37,500 bases of DNA from Glandiceps talaboti (lineage: Eukaryota; Hemichordata; Enteropneusta; Spengelidae): positions 20,455,306 through 20,492,805 of the forward strand of contig NC_135567.1 in assembly GCF_964340395.1 (NCBI RefSeq), given 5' to 3'. A program made the translations under genes and the position numbers. The notes beneath the pieces are model-generated. The model saw only the letters and a list, made by a program, of their open reading frames with translations, searched no databases and was not told where the DNA came from. Below, piece after piece: positions 31,001 to 37,500 of the stretch (its first letter is position 1; every line of letters begins with the position of its first letter).

Positions 31001-33924
31001 GACTTTCTGTTCCTTCTATTTTTTCCATTTCATCTATACTTTTACTTTCAGCGACGCTTACACCAACTTCCGCTTTTATGTTCATCATTTGGCATGAACT
31101 TGACATTGGTTGATCATCATCTTTAGGGTATTGTATACTTTCAACAAATTCTAAGTCATTGTTTCCATGGATACGCTGTGATATAGACAATGGGTCTCCT
31201 TGCTCATCAAGACCTGACTTCTGTTGATGGTCACCCAAATCAGCGCTAACGTCTGAATCACTTTCTGTTGATTTCACTTCCAGGTTTGAATCAGTGAAAT
31301 CTGCACTTGGACTCTGAGGAATATTATCACCAACATTTGAAGATAGTGAATCAGACTGGACTACAGCAATGCTGTCTGGAAATTTAGAATTCCCAGTTAT
31401 GATGTTTTCCATGAATTCAGAATTCCGGGATATATCTTCATCTACTCCTGGTTCTATTTTAATCCTGACTGTTGTCCTATCACTCTCTACACTTTCAACC
31501 GCTGCATTTAAAGTTTTTGAATCTTGTACAACGCTCTTTTGAACAGATGTATCCTTAGTAGACTCTCCGTTGCTAGGATACTTCATTCCCATGGTAACAG
31601 GCACATCCTCAGTTTTCAGGGTTACTATTCCACACTGACATAAAAGGTTGAATATTGTTGTTTTTTCTGTGAATAAAAAAAGTATTACTATTAGTACCTT
31701 GGATATTTGTATGTATGTATGTATGTATGTATGTATGTATGTATGTATGTATGTATGTATGTATGTATGTATGCATGTATGTATGTATGTATGTATGTAT
31801 GTGTGTATTGTATGTATGTATGTATGTATGTATGTATGTATGTATGTATGTATGTATGTATGTATGTATGTATGTATGTATGTGTGTATTGTATGTATCT
31901 ATGTATGTATCTATGTATGTATGTATGTATGTATGTATGTATGTATGTATGTATGTATGTATGTATGTATGTATGTATGTATGTATGTATGTATGTATGT
32001 ATGTGTGTATTGTATGTATCTATGTATGTATCTATGTATGTATCTATGTATGTATGTATGTATGTATGTATGTATGTATGTATGTATGTATGTATGTATG
32101 TATGTATCTATGTATGTATGTATGTATGTATCTATGTATGTATGTATGTATGTATGTATGTGTGTATGCATGTATGTATGTATGTATCTATGTATGTATC
32201 TATGTATGTATGTATGTATGTATGTATGTATGTATCTATGTATGTATGTATGTATGTATCTATGTATGTATGTATGTATGTATGTATGTATGTATGTATC
32301 TATGTTTGTACATGGTTGACTCTCACATACATATCGTGCGGAAACCAATGAGAAACATTCTAAACTTTAAAACAGGAAGATCACGATTTCTTGCTACTTT
32401 TAGTTTAAATGAAATCAACCAATCAACACACTGCAACTAGATGCAGAAACAAGTTGTACCTTGATGTGAGAGGCACACATTGCATCATGGGAGTTACATT
32501 CATGAATATGCATGACTTATAAGTACTAACCACCTTCACATAAACAGTCACAAATTCCTGTTAACAACTATGTATAGCAGTTACAACCCCGCACCCGACC
32601 CCACCCCCCACCCAATTACGTTAAAGGGAAGCACTACTCTAGGAAATAGAGCCATTTTCATAAACTATGAGTTCTGGGTAGTCATTTCATGCATTAATCA
32701 CCTACAATTACTTGCAATTTCAGAGAAGCATCTTGTGCATTCTTTGTCATGGGCTATTGCATCATGGGAGTTTGTCATGGGCTATTGCATCATGGGAGTT
32801 GCCTAGTGAATATTCATGAGTACTGAGTGTCTATACAGTAATACCCTTCAGTTTACAACATCTCTGATGAATATTCAATGTGCAATTTGAATATATTATT
32901 TCTGCCAACTCCCATGATGCAATATTTCATACCAACGATATCATATAAAGGCACAAGATCAACTTGATGTTTCTTTGAAATTGTAAGTAATTATAGATGA
33001 TGTAAAATCATTAAGTGACTCTCCAGAACCACTAATTTTTAAATATGTCAGTATTTTCTGGAGTTGCATTCACCTAGAAGAATGCACAAACTTACCTGTT
33101 TGGCTCAAGATGTTATTTTCCATGTTGTCAAGTAATTTCTGTGTGCATTCTTTGAAATGATAACGGAGTTGTCCCACAAAATTGTCTTTTAGTACAGCTT
33201 TATCCCATGCTTCATTGCATTCTGTTAAAATACACGAAATAAAAATACAGAAACCAGACAAATTATATGAGGAAATCATACATGGATGCAAGTGTGGTGT
33301 ACTCAGAGTATTTATTCTTATATTCTCTCTCTTACTTACATCGCTCTACATATATGAATGGAGCACTCTTTACTCCACCATAGACGTGTTACATATACTG
33401 AGATTGTATATACAAATGTATACATATAGACTACGTCAGTAGTAAGCAGCAGTTCACACCTGATGATCCTTCTGGGAAAAGGTCCTTAGCGTAAATCCAT
33501 AATGTAATATCATACTCGTCTTCTTTCATTTTTATGTATGATATGCTCTCCAAGCTGATGCACAGAGGCAAGTGTGTAAGTAACGTGTGACACGAACGTA
33601 ATTCAATTATACTATAAACTCTCGTTGTTTTGTTACAGATGACTTCAAAGATAAGTAAAAATGCTTTCATTTTCTCGTCCTTGTTATCTTGGTCAGTTAG
33701 ATCGATCACAGACAAGGAAAAAACTGTGGTTAGATTCAACGTACAGACCACAATGTGTCTTCATTCATTGTCATTCGCATGTAAACAACAAACTAACCTT
33801 CCACACTCATCGACGCTGGTAGGGTAGCTTCCTCGGCATGTACTCGTCCTTGGCTGTGTTCTGCAGACAAAATCAGTCGCTTAGACGGACCAAGCTGTAG
33901 CACTGTATCAACTGCTGTATCCAT
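25068..33924 (-). CDS. Gene D: giant multi-cluster C2H2 zinc-finger protein, 15 fingers, about 2283 aa
   Basis: Exons on the minus strand: 33924-33798 ([10 protein letters not shown]...), 33221-33096 and a single 6.6-kb exon 31666-25068. All are GT-AG, phase 1, 2284 codons with stop. Exon 2 is one codon longer than in A-C and more divergent (ECNEAWDKA...NNILSQT), but exon 3 opens [18 protein letters not shown] in register. An early site [10 protein letters not shown] is a SUMO-type motif. Fingers form six clusters at about residues 430-512 (3), 824-910 (3), 1168-1251 (3), 1385-1408 (1 plus a degenerate one), 1710-1763 (2) and 2201-2283 (3). They are separated by 130-440-residue spacers with coding minisatellites. 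Clusters repeat a cassette whose second finger is NQKGNLxKH-like and whose third is [13 protein letters not shown] possible extra exon in intron 1 (33723-33460) would add 88 residues in frame. Widely spaced clusters recall multi-cluster zinc-finger regulators; homology to any named one is not established. Confidence 0.87.
25345..25530 (-). repeat. 57-bp coding repeat in gene D next to the last finger cluster
   Basis: About four units encode [19 protein letters not shown]-type peptide of 19 residues immediately before the C-terminal three-finger cluster. A second coding repeat (33 nt, [11 protein letters not shown]-type, 4 copies) lies at about 25950-26075. Confidence 0.85.
30660..30910 (-). 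repeat. 24-bp coding minisatellite in gene D (VPGGNNSV/I-type units)
   Basis: About ten 24-nt units alternate to encode [14 protein letters not shown]-like peptide just N-terminal to the first finger cluster. Confidence 0.88.
31709..32307. repeat. ~600-bp ATGT microsatellite in intron 2 of gene D
   Basis: Nearly pure (ATGT)n with regular interruptions: CTATG variants and three TGTGTATTGTATG steps (about 31800, 31881 and 32003), showing that larger blocks were duplicated. It lies about 40 bp from the exon 3 acceptor of gene D. Confidence 0.97.
32479..32923. repeat. Four GCATCATGGGAG sites, partly as tandem and inverted copies, in intron 2 of gene D
   Basis: GCATCATGGGAG at 32482-32493, 32759-32770 and 32787-32798, and its reverse complement at 32909-32920. 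The middle two belong to a 28-bp tandem duplication (TGTCATGGGCTATT, then GCATCATGGGAGTT). The outer pair may be the ends of a MITE. Confidence 0.6.
33460..33723 (-). other. Candidate additional in-frame exon of gene D, within intron 1
   Basis: An open minus-strand stretch lies between exons 1 and 2 of gene D. It ends in a strong donor (TCATCAG|GTGTGA) in phase 1. Acceptors that keep phase 1 are CCACAG at 33724-33726 (264 nt, 88 codons) or ACCAAG just upstream of 33687 (228 nt, 76 codons). Either lets it be included or skipped without changing frame. The peptide looks like folded protein, with alternating hydrophobics: [14 protein letters not shown], then [36 protein letters not shown] and [16 protein letters not shown] do not recognise the domain and see no counterpart in the introns of A-C. 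The weak polypyrimidine tract keeps confidence moderate. Confidence 0.45.
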
Positions 33925-33997
33925 TGCAAATTAAAACAGTCATCTAGGCATGTATAACACAATAATAACGAATCATTGATACGTTTTCATCCGAGCT

Positions 33998-34030
33998 AGG
34001 TCAACCCTGGAGTATGACCTAAGTAGGTCA
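33998..34030. promoter_or_regulatory. Three nuclear-receptor half-sites upstream of gene D
   Basis: AGGTCA at 33998-34003, TGACCT at 34015-34020 and AGGTCA at 34025-34030. The last two form an everted repeat with a 4-bp spacer inside the near palindrome TGACCTAAGTAGGTCA. They lie 74-106 bp upstream of the gene D start codon. Hexamers of this kind are bound by nuclear receptors; occupancy is unknown. Confidence 0.3.
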
Positions 34031-34037
34031 TTACATT

Positions 34038-34075
34038 GAATTGTGGGTACTATACTATTGCCGTAGGTGGCGCTG
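34038..34075. promoter_or_regulatory. Gene D promoter module: ZNF143/Staf-like plus CTCF-core-like motif
   Basis: GAATTGTGGGTA (34038-34049; reverse complement has CCCACAATTC, one mismatch to CCCAnnATGC) is followed 15 bp later by AGGTGGCGCTG (34065-34075, a full match to the CTCF core AGRKGGCGC). It lies 114-151 bp upstream of the gene D ATG, in the same order and strand as at genes A and B. Confidence 0.5.
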
Positions 34076-34954
34076 TATCATTCCAAAGGGGAATGTACTT
34101 TGACTCCGAGATTTGAAGGTGACTGTACGATTATTGAATTTTTAATAATTAAAACAATTTTACTTTTTTTTCACGTTTCGAGTGCAGTAGGGAGTCATTA
34201 TTCGATTCCAAAGGTGAGAAATTTACCAAGGTGTCATTTTATAGTAATGTTTAAATGTTGGGTTCAGAAAATTAACAATCTTTCACTTGACGCAGAGATC
34301 GATAGCATGAGATCTTTAGATGGGGAGCTCCACTCTTGGAAATGAGGTACTTTGGTAAACGTCTATATCCATGACTATTTGTGTAAGGCCTAATAAAGAA
34401 ATTCTTTGGTTCCGGTTACCCGACCTCCACCTAGTTTTTCATGCTAATCCTTTTTAACGTATTCGAGGAAAAAATAATAAAATAGCGAAAATTAATTGTG
34501 AACTCTCGCAAGAAATAGTGGACGGGAAAACTGACATCAACTTAAAAAGACAATTTAAAACTGTTCTGCCAATCTGTAATGGCTGTACATCTGATGAGAA
34601 GAAACCAATAACACAGAGACCATATGGAAAACAACAGAAAACATAACTACCTGACCTAGACACTCACAAAAAAAAAAAAAAAAATCAGGACGATTTGACA
34701 TGTACGCATGCGTACTTTCCTGTATATAATCCGCAACGGAACGGAGTGTCACATGACTACTAATTACGTCATCACAAGACTATCACATCAACTAAATACT
34801 ATCATTGTCTTTCTTGTTTATTGTCTATAAATAAAGATCTTGGCCTTTAACAATGGTTGCAATGAGTACCACATGGAGGCATATATGTTAATTTTTCTAA
34901 TTCATTATTCTATTTTGATAATTCTGTCCACCTGTTACAAATTTACAGATACTG

Positions 34955-34956
<2 letters not shown>

Positions 34957-35023
<67 letters not shown>
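34957..35023. repeat. (TA)n microsatellite
   Basis: About 65 bp of perfect TA repeat. Confidence 0.97.
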
Positions 35024-35026
<3 letters not shown>

Positions 35027-35159
35027 TATATACTACCTTCAGTAAAATTTAAAAAAAAATAAGTGTACAACTGTTGCACTGCTAGTGTTCTAGAAGACGC
35101 ACAGGACTAGCTTTGCTATTTTCCATTCTCTCTTTACCCTTTTACCTTAGAATGTAAAA

Positions 35160-35178
35160 GAAAGAAAGAAGGAAAGAA

Positions 35179-35258
<80 letters not shown>

Positions 35259-35279
35259 CGACCGACCGACCGACCGACC

Positions 35280-35349
<70 letters not shown>

Positions 35350-35350
35350 A
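35160..35350. repeat. (GACA)n tetranucleotide array with a (GACC)n core
   Basis: AAGA/AAAGA at the edge, then GACA repeats, six GACC units at about 35256-35281, then GACA again. The symmetric change suggests a point mutation spread by slippage. It ends about 155 bp before the lipoxygenase ATG. Confidence 0.95.
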
Positions 35351-35504
35351 AAAAATATATTAATAATTAATGATCTGACAGATTGCACCATTGTTTGATA
35401 TGACACGTGTGCATGATTAATTCAAAGCTAAAAGTGAATAAAACCAACTATTCCAACGTTTTTGATCCCACTTTGGAGAAGATTGACAAGAAACTCCTAA
35501 CAAA

Positions 35505-37258
<1,754 letters not shown>

Positions 37259-37500
37259 GTATCGTAAATAACAGTTGTATTGACATTTGTATGTGAAACA
37301 ATATTATTTGTTTCATACGCACTGATACGTGTGTTGGTGTTTGCAAGCTGGTATCTTGCACATTAGCTAATTTTAGCTAGATAATGGCACAGTCTTTACT
37401 CTGATGTATTTATCTATTCTCGGCTTTTTCTTATCGGTTTGGCAATAAAAAAACCTCTTGAAATCTCCCTTGACTTCATTTCAAAATCTCACGTGATTGT

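Larger units (their letters stand above)
34076..35504. other. Intergenic region between gene D and the lipoxygenase
   Basis: The two genes diverge with about 1.6 kb between start codons. It holds a (TA)n tract (about 34957-35023) and the GACA/GACC array at 35160-35350. Open frames at 34067-34345 and 34454-34752 show no domain and are probably chance. Confidence 0.5.

Noticed and set aside
31648-32440. Long open frames of MYVCMYVC-type peptide on both strands
   Set aside because: Translation of the ATGT microsatellite; all frames are open simply because the repeat lacks stops.
34067-34345. 92-codon plus-strand open frame between gene D and the lipoxygenase
   Set aside because: No ATG start in good context, no domain, no splice partners; overlaps the gene D promoter module.
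35134-35406. Cys/Leu/Ser-rich 90-codon minus-strand frame
   Set aside because: Translation of the GACA/GACC array.

Overview
This is a stretch of animal nuclear DNA, AT-rich, with short phase-1 exons, GT-AG introns, many small inverted-repeat transposons (MITEs), minisatellites and long microsatellites. Nothing bacterial or viral is visible. An animal-type lipoxygenase and an expanded C2H2 zinc-finger family suggest a marine invertebrate, possibly a non-vertebrate deuterostome. The sequence alone does not settle the species.

Layout: four paralogous C2H2 zinc-finger genes (called A, B, C and D here) lie head-to-tail on the minus strand: A 5658-2974, B 15135-11234, C 23193-17711, D 33924-25068. 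All four share one architecture: a short start exon (42-50 codons), a 123-126 nt second exon, and one very large last exon. All introns sit in phase 1. Exon 2 plus the first ~18 codons of exon 3 encode a conserved ~58-residue N-terminal module that I do not recognise as KRAB, SCAN, BTB or ZAD. A long, low-complexity, repeat-rich middle follows, containing SUMO-type psi-K-x-E sites, and then the zinc fingers (5 in A, 5 in B, 3 in C, 15 in D in six clusters). On the plus strand, at 35505 and divergent from gene D, the first three coding exons of an animal lipoxygenase (PLAT domain and start of the catalytic domain) run off the right edge.

The strongest unexplained signals are these. (1) The shared split N-terminal module. 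(2) A bipartite promoter motif 100-160 bp upstream of each of the four ATGs: a ZNF143/Staf-like TGGGTA element followed by a CTCF-core-like GAGGGCGC/GGTGGCGC element, in fixed relative order. (3) An array at the end of gene A in which the last zinc finger together with its stop codon is tandemly copied about seven more times downstream in 84-bp (28-codon) units; several units have turned a CAA codon into TAA and thereby created AATAAA poly(A) signals. (4) A possible extra in-frame exon in intron 1 of gene D. (5) MITEs and an intronic repeat cluster carrying near-consensus ZNF143/Staf sites.

The rest is intergenic or intronic sequence filled with repeats: a minisatellite found in opposite orientation at 369-725 and 7463-8332, three copies of a ~250-bp MITE, a TTAA-flanked MITE forming the 3' UTR of gene D, several long foldbacks, and microsatellites (ACAT/ATGT, CA, TA, GACA, GA).
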